Assembly (NCBI GenBank): GCA_014239655.1
Contig: JAAZYM010000051.1
Location: forward strand, 1-57,249
Source: Flavobacteriales bacterium
GTDB taxonomy: Bacteria > Bacteroidota > Bacteroidia > Flavobacteriales > BACL11
Length of the DNA: 57,249 bases
Direction of reading: 5' to 3'
The position numbers and the translations under genes are program-made. Below the pieces are notes generated by a model. The model worked only from the letters and a program-made list of their open reading frames with translations, had not been told where the DNA came from and made no database searches. Shown piece after piece: positions 17,623-30,435 of this stretch (position 1 is its first letter; the number at the start of each line of letters is the position of its first letter).

Positions 17623-20037
17623 CTAAATCAAAGCAATATCAATAACTTCATGCATACTATCAACATAATGAAACGTCATGTTTTCTAAATATTGTTCATT
17701 AATGACAGCAACATCTTTTTTATTTTGTGAAGATAAGATTATCTCATTTATCCCGGATCTCTTAGCAGCAAGTAATTTTTCTTTAATCCCACCTACAGGA
17801 AGAACCTTACCGCGCAATGTAATCTCTCCAGTCATTGCTATTTTAGCTTTTACTAACCTTTTTGTAAAAATAGAAACTAATGAAGTAAACATTGTAATTC
17901 CTGCTGACGGACCATCTTTTGGGGTAGCACCTTCAGGAACATGAATATGAACATTAGTGTTCTGAAAGACACTACTATCGATACCATATCTTTCAGAATT
18001 TGATTTTAAAAATTCAAGTGACAATATTGCAGATTCTTTCATTATTTTACCAATATTACCAGTAATAGATAATTCACCTTTACCCTTACTTATGCTGCTT
18101 TCTATAAATAGAATATCACCGCCAACGCTTGTCCATGCTAATCCAGTAACAACCCCTGGATTAGTATTATCAAGAAATCTTTCTCTATCATACTTAGGAG
18201 GACCTAAAACTAACTCAACAATATTGTTATCTACATCTTTTTTATAACCTTCATCCATAGCAATCGATTTTGCAGCATATCTAATCATCTTACTAATCAT
18301 CTTCTCTAATCCTCTAACACCTGACTCTCTTGTATATTGATCAACAATCTTCTCTAATACAGTATCTGTTAAAGTCAATTTATCCTTAGTAAGGCCATGA
18401 GCCTCTAATTGTCTAGGGAATAAATGTTTCTGAGCAATTTTTACCTTTTCTTCTATTGTATATCCACTAATTTCTATTATTTCCATTCTATCTCGCAAAG
18501 CAGGCTGTATTGAAGATAAAGAATTGGCAGTAGCAACAAATAAAACCTTAGAAAGATCATATTCAAGTTCAAGATAATTATCATGGAATTGTTCATTTTG
18601 TTCAGGATCAAGCACCTCTAAAAGAGCTGAAGAAGGGTCTCCATGCGAATCTCGAGTCACTTTATCTATTTCATCTAACACAAATACTGGATTAGAAGAT
18701 TCTGCCTTTTTAATTGCTTTAATTATCCTTCCTGGCATAGCACCAATATATGTTTTACGATGACCTCTAATCTCTGCCTCATCCCTAAGTCCTCCTAAAG
18801 AAACACGTTGATACTTTCTCCCTAATGCTTCAGCTATAGACCTACCTAATGAAGTCTTACCAACGCCAGGAGGTCCATATAAACATATTATTGGAGATTT
18901 CATATTACCTTTTAACTTTAAAACAGCTAAATGTTCAATTATCCTTTTCTTAACTTCTTCTAAACCAAAATGATCTCGATTCAATATCTTATTTGCTTTC
19001 TTAAGATTAAAATTGTCATTTGTATATTCATCCCATGGCAAATCTAGAATAAGCTCTAAGTAGCTTCTTTGTACTGAATAATCAGACATAGAAGGATTCA
19101 TTCTTTGAAGTTTCTTTAATTCTTTTTCAAAAGATTCCTTCACAGATGAAGACCATTTCTTTTTTAATGCTTGCGCCTTCATCTCTTCTATCTCCTTACC
19201 TGAACCAGCGCCTCCTAATTCTTCTTGTATTGCTTTCATCTGTTGATGAAGAAAGTACTCCCTTTGCTGTTGATCTAAATCTGTTTTTACTTTAGATTGG
19301 ATTTCATTCTTCATCTCAAGCATTTGAAGCTCTTTTGTTAGTAACTCTAATACTCTAATAGCTCGTTTCTTAAGATCAACTTCTTCTAATAAAGCTTGTT
19401 TGTTTATCATACTAATACTCATATTAGATGAAACAAAATTTATAACAAACGAGGGGCTCTTGATATTCTTTATTGCAATAGATGCTTCATTTGGGATATT
19501 TGGTGACTCAGCGATTATTCTTAAAGCCATATCTTTGATTGATTCAACTATAGCATCAAATTCTTTATCCGAATAAGGTTTAAGCTCAATATAGTCTTTT
19601 ATCTTAGCCTTATAATAAGGATCCTCCTCTATAATCTCTTCTATTTCAAACCTTTTTCTTCCCTGAATTACAGCAGTAATATTTCCATCTGGCATTTTTA
19701 AAACCTTTAAAATTTGTGCTACTGTACCAATTTCATTTAAGTCTTCAACTTCTGGTAATTCTATTTTAGAATCTTTTTGGGCAATAACACCAATAATCTT
19801 ATCTTCTTTTTCTGCTTCCTTTATAAGTTTTATTGAACGATCTCTAGTTATAGTAATAGGTATAATTACTCCAGGAAACAGCACAGTATTTCTTAAAGGA
19901 AGAATTGCCAAAATATCTGGATTTTTTTCTTTATCTATCTTTTGCTCATCCTCATCACTCAACAAAGGAAAGAACTCACTCTCTTCATTAATCGAATCAG
20001 ACAGAAACAAATTATTAAATTGATTTTTTTTATTCAT
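17623..20037 (-). CDS. lon: Endopeptidase La (Lon protease)
   Basis: ILPLRNTVLFPGVIIPI, CLYGPPGVGKTSLGRSIAEALGRKY, PEGATPKDGPSAGITM. Confidence 0.96.
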   Translation of the reverse strand: MNKKNQFNNLFLSDSINEESEFFPLLSDEDEQKIDKEKNPDILAILPLRNTVLFPGVIIPITITRDRSIKLIKEAEKEDKIIGVIAQKDSKIELPEVEDLNEIGTVAQILKVLKMPDGNITAVIQGRKRFEIEEIIEEDPYYKAKIKDYIELKPYSDKEFDAIVESIKDMALRIIAESPNIPNEASIAIKNIKSPSFVINFVSSNMSISMINKQALLEEVDLKKRAIRVLELLTKELQMLEMKNEIQSKVKTDLDQQQREYFLHQQMKAIQEELGGAGSGKEIEEMKAQALKKKWSSSVKESFEKELKKLQRMNPSMSDYSVQRSYLELILDLPWDEYTNDNFNLKKANKILNRDHFGLEEVKKRIIEHLAVLKLKGNMKSPIICLYGPPGVGKTSLGRSIAEALGRKYQRVSLGGLRDEAEIRGHRKTYIGAMPGRIIKAIKKAESSNPVFVLDEIDKVTRDSHGDPSSALLEVLDPEQNEQFHDNYLELEYDLSKVLFVATANSLSSIQPALRDRMEIIEISGYTIEEKVKIAQKHLFPRQLEAHGLTKDKLTLTDTVLEKIVDQYTRESGVRGLEKMISKMIRYAAKSIAMDEGYKKDVDNNIVELVLGPPKYDRERFLDNTNPGVVTGLAWTSVGGDILFIESSISKGKGELSITGNIGKIMKESAILSLEFLKSNSERYGIDSSVFQNTNVHIHVPEGATPKDGPSAGITMFTSLVSIFTKRLVKAKIAMTGEITLRGKVLPVGGIKEKLLAAKRSGINEIILSSQNKKDVAVINEQYLENMTFHYVDSMHEVIDIALI

Positions 20038-20109
20038 AAAAATAATATCTTATAATACTCTATAATAATCAATAAGTATGCCAACAAAAAATAAATGTCT
20101 TTATGTCAG

Positions 20110-21297
20110 TTATTTTTCGTTACGATAACGTTTTGTCAGATCATAAACAAAAGACAGAATCTGCTTATCTAAATCAGAAAGAATAACATCTCTCCGTTGT
20201 AAAACTTTCTCCACAGTAGAAAAAAACTTATTTTTTTTATGAATAGTAAAACCTGAAGCTCCTCCCCAGCTATATGAAGGAATAAAATTTCTTGGGAAAC
20301 CTGATCCAAAGATATTTGAACCTACCCCAACAATTGTACCTGTATTAAACATAGTATTTATACCACATTTAGAATGATCTCCCATGATCAAACCACAAAA
20401 TTGAAGTCCCGTATCTTTAAAAGACTCTAGTTTATAATTCCATAATTTAACATTCTCATAATTATTCTTAAGATTAGAATTATTTGTATCTGCACCTAAA
20501 TTACACCACTCACCAATTACAGAGTTTCCTAAAAAACCATCATGTGCCTTAGACGAATACCCAAAAAATACAGAATTATTTATCTCTCCCCCAACTTTAC
20601 AATAAGGACCAATTGTAGTAGCCTCATAAATCTTAGTTCCCATTTTCACAACAGAATTATTACATATTGCAAAAGGACCTCTTATCATAGAGCCTTCCAT
20701 AATCTCTGCATCTTTACCAATATAAATTGGCCCATCAGTAGTATTTAATATACAATGCTGTAATTTAGCTCCTTCCTCAATATAAATAGAATTCTTTCCA
20801 ATCTTTACATTAGATTTCTTAATCTCTTCCAATTTATTTAAATCTCCTTTCCATTCTAAATCTTTTTCAGAAAACATACGATTAAAATCATTCTTTATCT
20901 CTTCTCCATTTAAGGAAAAAATATCAGTAAGATTTGCAATAAAATTATAAGATGTATTTGAGTGAACCTCGTTTAATTTATTATATGCAAATTCAGAATT
21001 TCTAAAAGCTAATAACGAAGAACCCTTTTTTAAACTTTCTCCAATACGCAAATTCTTTATTTCAGTAACAATATCATCTGAAGGCAATAACTTAGCATTT
21101 ACCCAAATGTTATCTTTTTGAATATTTACTGGAAATCTATCTAACAAATAATCTTCTGATAAAACAGAAACAGATGTAAAATAAACTTCCCATTTCTCTT
21201 TAATTGTCAATATACCTATCCTAAAATAGGAAATTGGCCTAGTCAATGAAAGAGGATAAAGATCAGCTCTATCTGTATCAAATAAGATAATATTCAT
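20110..21297 (-). CDS. GlmU-like putative sugar nucleotidyltransferase
   Basis: ILFDTDRADLYPLSLTRPISYFRIGILTIKEKW; C-terminal left-handed beta-helix features. Confidence 0.82.
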   Translation of the reverse strand: MNIILFDTDRADLYPLSLTRPISYFRIGILTIKEKWEVYFTSVSVLSEDYLLDRFPVNIQKDNIWVNAKLLPSDDIVTEIKNLRIGESLKKGSSLLAFRNSEFAYNKLNEVHSNTSYNFIANLTDIFSLNGEEIKNDFNRMFSEKDLEWKGDLNKLEEIKKSNVKIGKNSIYIEEGAKLQHCILNTTDGPIYIGKDAEIMEGSMIRGPFAICNNSVVKMGTKIYEATTIGPYCKVGGEINNSVFFGYSSKAHDGFLGNSVIGEWCNLGADTNNSNLKNNYENVKLWNYKLESFKDTGLQFCGLIMGDHSKCGINTMFNTGTIVGVGSNIFGSGFPRNFIPSYSWGGASGFTIHKKNKFFSTVEKVLQRRDVILSDLDKQILSFVYDLTKRYRNEK

Positions 21298-21311
21298 AAA
21301 AGAAATTTAAA

Positions 21312-21319
21312 CAAAATTA
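21312..21319 (-). promoter_or_regulatory. -7 element TAATTTTG upstream of the GlmU-like gene
   Basis: Plus strand caaaatta, 15 nt upstream. Confidence 0.4.
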
Positions 21320-21370
21320 AATAAAAAACCACATACAATTGCATGAGGTTAATTGATTGGAGAATAAAAT

Positions 21371-21625
21371 CTATTTTTTAAGCTTACTATATTTACTCTT
21401 AAACTTATCAATACGACCAGCCGTATCAATTAATTTTGATTTACCGGTATAGAAAGGATGAGAATCTGAAGATATCTCCATCTTTATTAATGGATATTCT
21501 TTTCCATCCTCCCATTTTATTGTTTCACTAGAATCTACACATGATTTTGTAAGAATTGCATAATCAGTTGACATGTCCTTAAAAACACATAATCTATAAT
21601 TCTCTGGATGGATACCTTTTCTCAT
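21371..21625 (-). CDS. rpmE2: 50S ribosomal protein L31 type B
   Basis: [30 protein letters not shown]...[27 protein letters not shown]. Confidence 0.94.
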   Translation of the reverse strand: MRKGIHPENYRLCVFKDMSTDYAILTKSCVDSSETIKWEDGKEYPLIKMEISSDSHPFYTGKSKLIDTAGRIDKFKSKYSKLKK

Positions 21626-21645
21626 AATACATAAAATTTGGATTG

Positions 21646-21653
21646 CAAAAATA
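21646..21653 (-). promoter_or_regulatory. -7 element TATTTTTG upstream of the L31 gene
   Basis: Plus strand caaaaata. Confidence 0.4.
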
Positions 21654-21693
21654 AAAAGTTTTGTTAAAACTACAAGTAGATCTTAAATTTTAT

Positions 21694-22629
21694 CTAAATT
21701 TTTAAATCTGATAAAAGATCATTTGTTTTCTTAACAGCATCAGCTGAATCCTTTAAAGCCACTAATTCAGATTCATCTAAATCAATTTCAACAATACGCT
21801 CTATACCAGAACTTCCTAGAACTACAGGCACACCAATACATAAATCATTTAAACCATATTCACCATCTAAATAAGATGAACATGGGAAAATCTTTTTCTG
21901 ATCACAAGCAATTGCATGTACCAACGCTGAAACAGCAGCACCCGGAGCATACCATGCCGAAGTACCCAACATAGAAGTTAGTGTAGCTCCACCAACTTTT
22001 GTGTCATTTAAAACCTGTGACAACCTATCTTCTGATAAAAAATCTGAAACTCTAATACTATTTCTAGTTGCAAGTCGTGTTAATGGAATCATACCCTTAT
22101 CAGAATGACCACCAATAACCATTCCATCAATATCAGAGATAGGGCATTCTAAAGCCTCTGCTAACCTATATTTAAAACGAGCACTATCAAGTGCACCGCC
22201 CATCCCAATAATCCTGTTTTTTGGAATCCCAGTAATTTTATGAGTTAAGAATGTCATAGTATCCATAGGATTACTAACAATTATTAAAATTACATCTGGA
22301 GAATATTTTAATAATTGTTGAGAAACTGATTTAACAATTCCAGCATTAATTCCAATTAATTCTTCTCTTGTCATTCCAGGCTTTCTAGGAATTCCACTTG
22401 TAATAACAGCAATATCACTATTAGCTGTCTTCTCATAATCATTAGTACTGCCTGAAATCTTCGTATCAAAACTATTTAATGATGATGTTTGCATTAGATC
22501 CATTGCTTTACCTTCTGCAAAATTCTCTTTAATATCTAATATAACAACCTCTGAAACAAAATTCTTTATAGCAATATATTCTGCGCAACTCGCTCCTACT
22601 GCACCTGCTCCTACAACTGTAACTTTCAT
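21694..22629 (-). CDS. mdh: Malate dehydrogenase
   Basis: VTVVGAGAVGASCAEYIA, SGIPRKPGMTREELIGINAGIV, VSNPMDTMTFL, MVIGGHSDKGMIPL. Confidence 0.95.
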   Translation of the reverse strand: MKVTVVGAGAVGASCAEYIAIKNFVSEVVILDIKENFAEGKAMDLMQTSSLNSFDTKISGSTNDYEKTANSDIAVITSGIPRKPGMTREELIGINAGIVKSVSQQLLKYSPDVILIIVSNPMDTMTFLTHKITGIPKNRIIGMGGALDSARFKYRLAEALECPISDIDGMVIGGHSDKGMIPLTRLATRNSIRVSDFLSEDRLSQVLNDTKVGGATLTSMLGTSAWYAPGAAVSALVHAIACDQKKIFPCSSYLDGEYGLNDLCIGVPVVLGSSGIERIVEIDLDESELVALKDSADAVKKTNDLLSDLKI

Positions 22630-22653
22630 ATTCTTGTTTTTTAAGTAATCAAT

Positions 22654-24642
<1,989 letters not shown>

Positions 24643-24715
24643 TTATCCATTCTTTAATAAGGGTTTTTTTTACAAGAAATTTAATCTGTTTTTTTCAACA
24701 AAAGTTGATAACTTT

Positions 24716-26410
24716 TTAGAACAAAAAATTTAAACCAAAATTAAGATTCATTCCCAATTGCTGGTAACCTAACCATAATTCTTTTTGAGAATTTAATATG
24801 TTATTTAGATTAAAATAAAACCCGAATTTTTTTGAATAGTTATAGTTAACACTAAAATTAAGCAGAAACTGCTCATCAAGCTCAATAGTTTCTCGTTCTG
24901 GTGGTTCAATAAACAATCCAGTCATCTGAGTAGCCTTTCTTTTTCCTATATATTCAAATGAGGGGGTACATTCGATCTTATCTCTTACAGACACTGGAAA
25001 AGACAAAGATGCATGTAGATCTGCTTTATGTGGAACAACTTTATTCCAATAAAAATAATCAACATCTAAATTTAATGACAATAAATTATTTAACTTTCGA
25101 TTATAGTTGCTATTTATTTTTAATTGCCAGACATCAATATAATCAACACTAAACCTATTATAATCCATATAGTGTGTTAAGTCAAAATAATGAAGTTTTG
25201 ACACCTTGCCATAAGCAATATCAAAACTTAGAAACTCATCATCTGAGAGCTTATTATCAAGATTAAAATAAAGCTCATAAATATCTGTAGTCTCTAATGT
25301 ATGTGAAGAATCAATAATCTCATTTACACTACTATTTAAGCCAAGTGAATGAATGTAAGGGTTTTCTCTTGACAAAGAAGCAAGAGTGTTCCTATCATCA
25401 TATCTATCAATACCAAATGAAATATTCAATACATTCTTAACTAATTCTTTGCGTATGTTTAAAAGCGGAAAAATATCAGCCGTATTTTCTGAGTTATTAT
25501 TTTCAATACCCAAATTAAATCCAAAATCAATATCAAAACCAAATTTATTCACATGGAAATTTGGTGTAATGTCAATTATTTTGACATCTAATTTCTCTCT
25601 CTGAAGAACATGAATATCATTCGGATTATTATAATTTAGATAATTATTAAATTCAACAAATAGATTATAAGGAGTCGAATTAATTGTACTTGAAATATCT
25701 GAAGATAATACTATATGATTTTCTGTCTGTGAATTAAAATCACTAAACGAAAAAGTTGTTTTATGGCTTGTACGTTGATTCTCAGAAGATCTTGAACTTA
25801 TAAAACAAGCTAATTGAGAATATGTAAATGTGTTTTTATTATCACTACCATTAGCATTGCTAAAATCATGCTGTGCAACTATATTATCATAATTAAAGGA
25901 TGATCCTATTATACTTTTTGACAAAACACTTCTAGTAAATAAAGAAAGAGATTGGTCTTTATTAGACACATCATATTCTGCAGGAATTGTAGTCTTATAC
26001 TTATTAGCTGTTGAGGTCAATCGCAAACCATAAGAAAATGATTTCTTGTATTTACTATTATAACTTACATCTCCATATTTATATGAATAATTACCCAAGG
26101 CAAGTTTAATATTTGTTGAATTAACATCATATTTATTCTTGCTCTTAACTTTAGCTGCTACTAATGGTCTTGTAATAAAGTTAGAATAAAATGCTTTATT
26201 GATGAAAAAATATTTCTGAGTTTTATCAATCTTCGAAGTATCCTGAAAACTTGCCTTAATATTCAACTTAACCGCGTCAGGAACAGACATGTCTAATCCT
26301 TCAACAACATTAATCTCTGTTATTTTTAAATCTTGCGAAAAGACAAACAAACAATTAAAAGATAAAAACCAAACAATCAAATATCTTTTCATATCAATCG
26401 ATAGTATCAT
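24716..26410 (-). CDS. Plugless outer-membrane beta-barrel protein (often labelled TonB-dependent receptor-like)
   Basis: Signal peptide after MKRYLIVWFLSF; alternating amphipathic beta-strands; no recognisable TonB plug. Confidence 0.6.
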   Translation of the reverse strand: MILSIDMKRYLIVWFLSFNCLFVFSQDLKITEINVVEGLDMSVPDAVKLNIKASFQDTSKIDKTQKYFFINKAFYSNFITRPLVAAKVKSKNKYDVNSTNIKLALGNYSYKYGDVSYNSKYKKSFSYGLRLTSTANKYKTTIPAEYDVSNKDQSLSLFTRSVLSKSIIGSSFNYDNIVAQHDFSNANGSDNKNTFTYSQLACFISSRSSENQRTSHKTTFSFSDFNSQTENHIVLSSDISSTINSTPYNLFVEFNNYLNYNNPNDIHVLQREKLDVKIIDITPNFHVNKFGFDIDFGFNLGIENNNSENTADIFPLLNIRKELVKNVLNISFGIDRYDDRNTLASLSRENPYIHSLGLNSSVNEIIDSSHTLETTDIYELYFNLDNKLSDDEFLSFDIAYGKVSKLHYFDLTHYMDYNRFSVDYIDVWQLKINSNYNRKLNNLLSLNLDVDYFYWNKVVPHKADLHASLSFPVSVRDKIECTPSFEYIGKRKATQMTGLFIEPPERETIELDEQFLLNFSVNYNYSKKFGFYFNLNNILNSQKELWLGYQQLGMNLNFGLNFLF

Positions 26411-29400
26411 TATTAATCTGTATTAATTCATATTCTACCTCATCTTCAAAAATATCAATATAACTAATTTCCATTTTCTTGCTATCAACAACTATTCCTG
26501 ATTCAAGTATTTTCTCTCTCTTCTTCTGAGCTATAAGCTTTAATTCTTTACCATTATAGTTTTCAATAATACTCTCTAATGTAGCTTTTGCTTGAAAAAC
26601 ATTGTCTCTTGACACATATATATCCGACAATAAAATAAATGCTTTAGCTATATAATAATCATCTGAAAAGCTCTCAGGCATCTCAAAAATCATTTTTTCA
26701 GCTAAATCTAAACTATCATCTAAATAGGTTAAATAAATTAACATGTACATTGCTTCTGCCCCATCAGTGTTATTGTCAATACTTACAATTTCTCTAAATA
26801 TCTTCTTTGCCTTATTATAATTTCCATTATCAAAATCTAATCTTGAAATAATAATATTTGCTTTTGAAATTAACCAATTATCAATCTTTTCCATTTGTAA
26901 GACTTCTTTTGCATATTTAACTGATTTTTCAATATCTATCAATTCATAACCATACATTAATCTAATAATAACCTCTCTTTTAATACTATTACTTGAAGCA
27001 ATAGACTCTAGTTGATCGTAAAAATTATTTGAAGAAAGAAAATCCTCTTGACTATAAAAAATTCGTGCTAAATGAATAAGAGCTCTCTCAAGATATTGAG
27101 AGACATTATTATCAACGATATACTGAAAACACTGATTTGTTTCTATAGAATCGCCTAAATTATTGTTAGAGAGTGCAAGATAAAAATAAGCATCATCAAC
27201 AAATATCCCATCTGAAAACTGATTAACATACTTCTTAAATGCAATCTTAGATATTTGATAATCTTGTTCTGAAAACTTAATAAACGCAGCATTATATGAG
27301 AGAGAATCTTGTTCAGATTCAGTGATTTTATATTGTGGAAGGCTATTAACATAAGTAATATACTCATCAACCTTAGCAATCCCTACATAAATTGACTGTA
27401 ACCCCAGTAATGCCTCTTTAAAATATGACCCTTTCTGAAAAGTATTTATAACCAATTTATATGTATTAATAGATTCTGAAATTTTATCATCATTATAATA
27501 AATCATTGCTTTACTCAGATATGATCTTGCCTTAAGATCAAAATCATTTGAAAGAACTAAAACACTATCATAGAGCATTAGAGATTTAGAGTAGTTATTA
27601 GTATTTTTATAATAGTCAGCTAAATCAAATAAAGCATTATCTAGATATATTGAATTGCGATAATCTTTAACAATCTGATCTAAGACCTTTACTTTCTTAA
27701 CTTTATTATTAATTAACCCTAAACATTTTGATCTTTGATATAAAGAATAATCTAGATCAAACAAATCAAATTTAGTTGACTGCTCATAAAACTGCTCAGC
27801 AAGAGCAAATTCTTTTAACATGTAGAAATTGTCTGCAACCCTAAGCAAAGCATCGTTCAAAAACATAGAGTCATTACTTGATTTGATAAATTTCCTAAAA
27901 ATATTAGATGATTTTTCATATTCGCCTAATTTAAAAAACGTATATCCAAGGTTATACATCCCTAAATTATCTAAAACATTGTCAGAGATCTTAGCTATAT
28001 TACTGTAAATCTCTTGTGCAGATATAAAATCTCCTAATTGATAATAAGCATCTGCCAACCAAAATTCAGTAGCATTTAGAATATTCTTGTTTGACGGATA
28101 AGACCTAGACTCACTAAAATACAAAATTGCTGTGTCAAAATTTTGAGCGTTAAACTCTTTAACACCAAGAAAAAAAGCTAACTCTTGAAGCATCTCCTTT
28201 TCAGAAACAGACAATATACCTTTATTAGTTAACGAATTATATGCTTGCAAATAATTACTCGTTCCTTTCAATAAAGAAACCATTAAAGAATTAATATGCT
28301 CTTCTTTTTCTTTAGACTCAAATCTATCATTAAACTTCTGAAAAATTGATAATGCATTTTCAAAAGGAAGATCTAACTCATATGCAAGTTTAGCATAATT
28401 AAAGAACGATTCTTCTTTAATCTTTAAATCATAATCTAGTGAAGAAGCTCTCTTAAAGGATTGTAAAGCAAAATTATTTTTATTAAGCCTCAAGTAACTA
28501 GCCCCCATATAATAAGATGTGAGCTGATCTAATAAGTCCTCAGAAGTATTTATCTGATTAAAATATCTAACTGCAGTAGAATAATCAGCAATTTGATAAT
28601 ATGAGAATGCAATCATAAAATAATCATTCTGATCAACATTCTCAGCTATTGAATGATATATCTCAAAATATTTTATTGCATTATGATAGTCTTTCAATCT
28701 ATAAAAAGACTCCCCTAACAATCTATTTACTTCCGATTCCCTAGATTCAACAACTTCTTCAACAATTGGCTCAAGATAATTTATTAACTCTTGATATTCT
28801 TGAAGGAAGTAATAAATCTGAGAAATATAATACGGGATAATGTTTTTAAATTTAGAATCATTCCTCAATTCTTTAAAATATTTTAAGGAAGATTGGTAAT
28901 CCTCAGATTTATATGAGATATGTGCAAAATAGTATTTAGATGCTGACTGGTATTCTGAATCAATTAATAATAATTTCGAGAACAAATACTTCGCTCGCTC
29001 TAAAGAATCAATTTGAAAATAAGAATATGCAAAATTAAATGCTTGATTAGTAGAATTCGGCTCTTCAACAAGCCTATAATAATCTATTGCTAGAGCGTAT
29101 TCTTTTTCATTAAAATAAATGTCTGCTAAAGATAAACATGCATCACTAACAAAATTTGAATATGGATATTCATTAATTAATTTCTGAAACAATTCCTTTG
29201 TGTCATCAGCAGACAATTCTTTAGAGCATTTAGCATTATATAAAAGCGCTTTTGGAGAATCAATATTCTGTAAAATTGATTGAGCTAAAACATATTGTTT
29301 TTGCTTATAGAATCCTAACGCAGACTCTATCTCATTCTCTTGAGCCAAAGAGAAAACAACAAAAGAAAAACTAAAAAAAAGAGTAAAAAATACTTTTAAA

Positions 29401-29411
29401 AATATCTTCAT
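26394..29411 (-). CDS. Large tetratricopeptide-repeat envelope protein
   Basis: Signal peptide; many TPR units (e.g. YNLGYTFFKLGEYEKSSNIFRKFIKSS); 17-nt overlap with the downstream beta-barrel gene. Confidence 0.85.
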   Translation of the reverse strand: MKIFLKVFFTLFFSFSFVVFSLAQENEIESALGFYKQKQYVLAQSILQNIDSPKALLYNAKCSKELSADDTKELFQKLINEYPYSNFVSDACLSLADIYFNEKEYALAIDYYRLVEEPNSTNQAFNFAYSYFQIDSLERAKYLFSKLLLIDSEYQSASKYYFAHISYKSEDYQSSLKYFKELRNDSKFKNIIPYYISQIYYFLQEYQELINYLEPIVEEVVESRESEVNRLLGESFYRLKDYHNAIKYFEIYHSIAENVDQNDYFMIAFSYYQIADYSTAVRYFNQINTSEDLLDQLTSYYMGASYLRLNKNNFALQSFKRASSLDYDLKIKEESFFNYAKLAYELDLPFENALSIFQKFNDRFESKEKEEHINSLMVSLLKGTSNYLQAYNSLTNKGILSVSEKEMLQELAFFLGVKEFNAQNFDTAILYFSESRSYPSNKNILNATEFWLADAYYQLGDFISAQEIYSNIAKISDNVLDNLGMYNLGYTFFKLGEYEKSSNIFRKFIKSSNDSMFLNDALLRVADNFYMLKEFALAEQFYEQSTKFDLFDLDYSLYQRSKCLGLINNKVKKVKVLDQIVKDYRNSIYLDNALFDLADYYKNTNNYSKSLMLYDSVLVLSNDFDLKARSYLSKAMIYYNDDKISESINTYKLVINTFQKGSYFKEALLGLQSIYVGIAKVDEYITYVNSLPQYKITESEQDSLSYNAAFIKFSEQDYQISKIAFKKYVNQFSDGIFVDDAYFYLALSNNNLGDSIETNQCFQYIVDNNVSQYLERALIHLARIFYSQEDFLSSNNFYDQLESIASSNSIKREVIIRLMYGYELIDIEKSVKYAKEVLQMEKIDNWLISKANIIISRLDFDNGNYNKAKKIFREIVSIDNNTDGAEAMYMLIYLTYLDDSLDLAEKMIFEMPESFSDDYYIAKAFILLSDIYVSRDNVFQAKATLESIIENYNGKELKLIAQKKREKILESGIVVDSKKMEISYIDIFEDEVEYELIQINNDTID

Positions 29412-29542
29412 AAACAGAAATAAAATTATACAATATCGATATTAACTATCAAGACCTGCCTTTAAGTTTTCAACAAAGTTTTATAACAATTTAAAAAATG
29501 ATATTCCGTTAAATAAATAATATATTTTTTTAATTTGCAATT

Positions 29543-29755
29543 GTGTTTTACATTCTCAAAATAAAAGGAACTAAAATTATACCTGACTTTATCCAAATTA
29601 GAGATGAAAAGATGACATTAAGAGCATACTTTAGAGTAAGTCAAAAAGAAAGAGGCTTAAAGAAAAATAATCTTGAAAAACACGCTAAAGAAATAATTGA
29701 AATAATTGAAATAATACCTTTTGGTAAAATCCATAAATTTATTCCAAAAAAATGA
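29543..29755 (+). CDS. Small conserved hypothetical upstream of ftsE-like gene
   Basis: 70 aa; ATGA overlap with the next gene. Confidence 0.6.
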   Translation: MFYILKIKGTKIIPDFIQIRDEKMTLRAYFRVSQKERGLKKNNLEKHAKEIIEIIEIIPFGKIHKFIPKK

Positions 29756-30435
29756 ACAAAAATATAATATCACTTGAAGGAGTGAGCCTGAACCAAGAGG
29801 AACGTTTAATCTTTGACAACATTAACCTTTCTATTAAAGAAGGGGACTTTGTCTATCTTGTTGGAGAAACAGGAAGTGGAAAAAGTAGTTTAGTAAAATC
29901 ATTATATGCAGAAATCAAAGTTTCAGCTGGCAACATCTCTGTATCAGACTATAATCTTAATAAAATTCAACACCGTGAAATCCCTAGTCTAAGAAGAAAA
30001 TTAGGAATAGTCTTTCAAGATTTTCAATTACTTCAGGACAGAACAGTCTATGAAAACCTTGCATTTGTACTAAATGCTACTGGGTGGAATAACAAAACAG
30101 AAATATCAAATAGAATAAGTGAAGTGTTAGAAAGTGTTCATCTAGAGGGATTTGATCAAAAGATGCCATATGAACTTTCTGGAGGAGAACAACAAAGAGC
30201 GGCAATTGCTAGGGCACTATTAAATAAACCAGAAGTTATACTTGCTGATGAACCAACTGGCAATCTTGACCCTAGAAAATCAGAAAAAATCGTTGAGTTA
30301 CTAAAAGAGATAAATGACTTAGGAACTACAATTGTAATTGCTACTCATGATTATGAAATTATTAAAAAATTCAACTCTCGTATCATAAAGTGTGCAAATA
30401 AAAAAATAGAGGAGATAACTATAGCTGAATTATGA
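29752..30435 (+). CDS. ftsE: FtsE-like ABC transporter ATP-binding protein
   Basis: Walker A VGETGSGKSSLVKSL; IVFQDFQLLQDRTVYENLAFVL; signature LSGGEQQRAAIARALLNKPEVILADEPTGNLD. Confidence 0.82.
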   Translation: MNKNIISLEGVSLNQEERLIFDNINLSIKEGDFVYLVGETGSGKSSLVKSLYAEIKVSAGNISVSDYNLNKIQHREIPSLRRKLGIVFQDFQLLQDRTVYENLAFVLNATGWNNKTEISNRISEVLESVHLEGFDQKMPYELSGGEQQRAAIARALLNKPEVILADEPTGNLDPRKSEKIVELLKEINDLGTTIVIATHDYEIIKKFNSRIIKCANKKIEEITIAEL

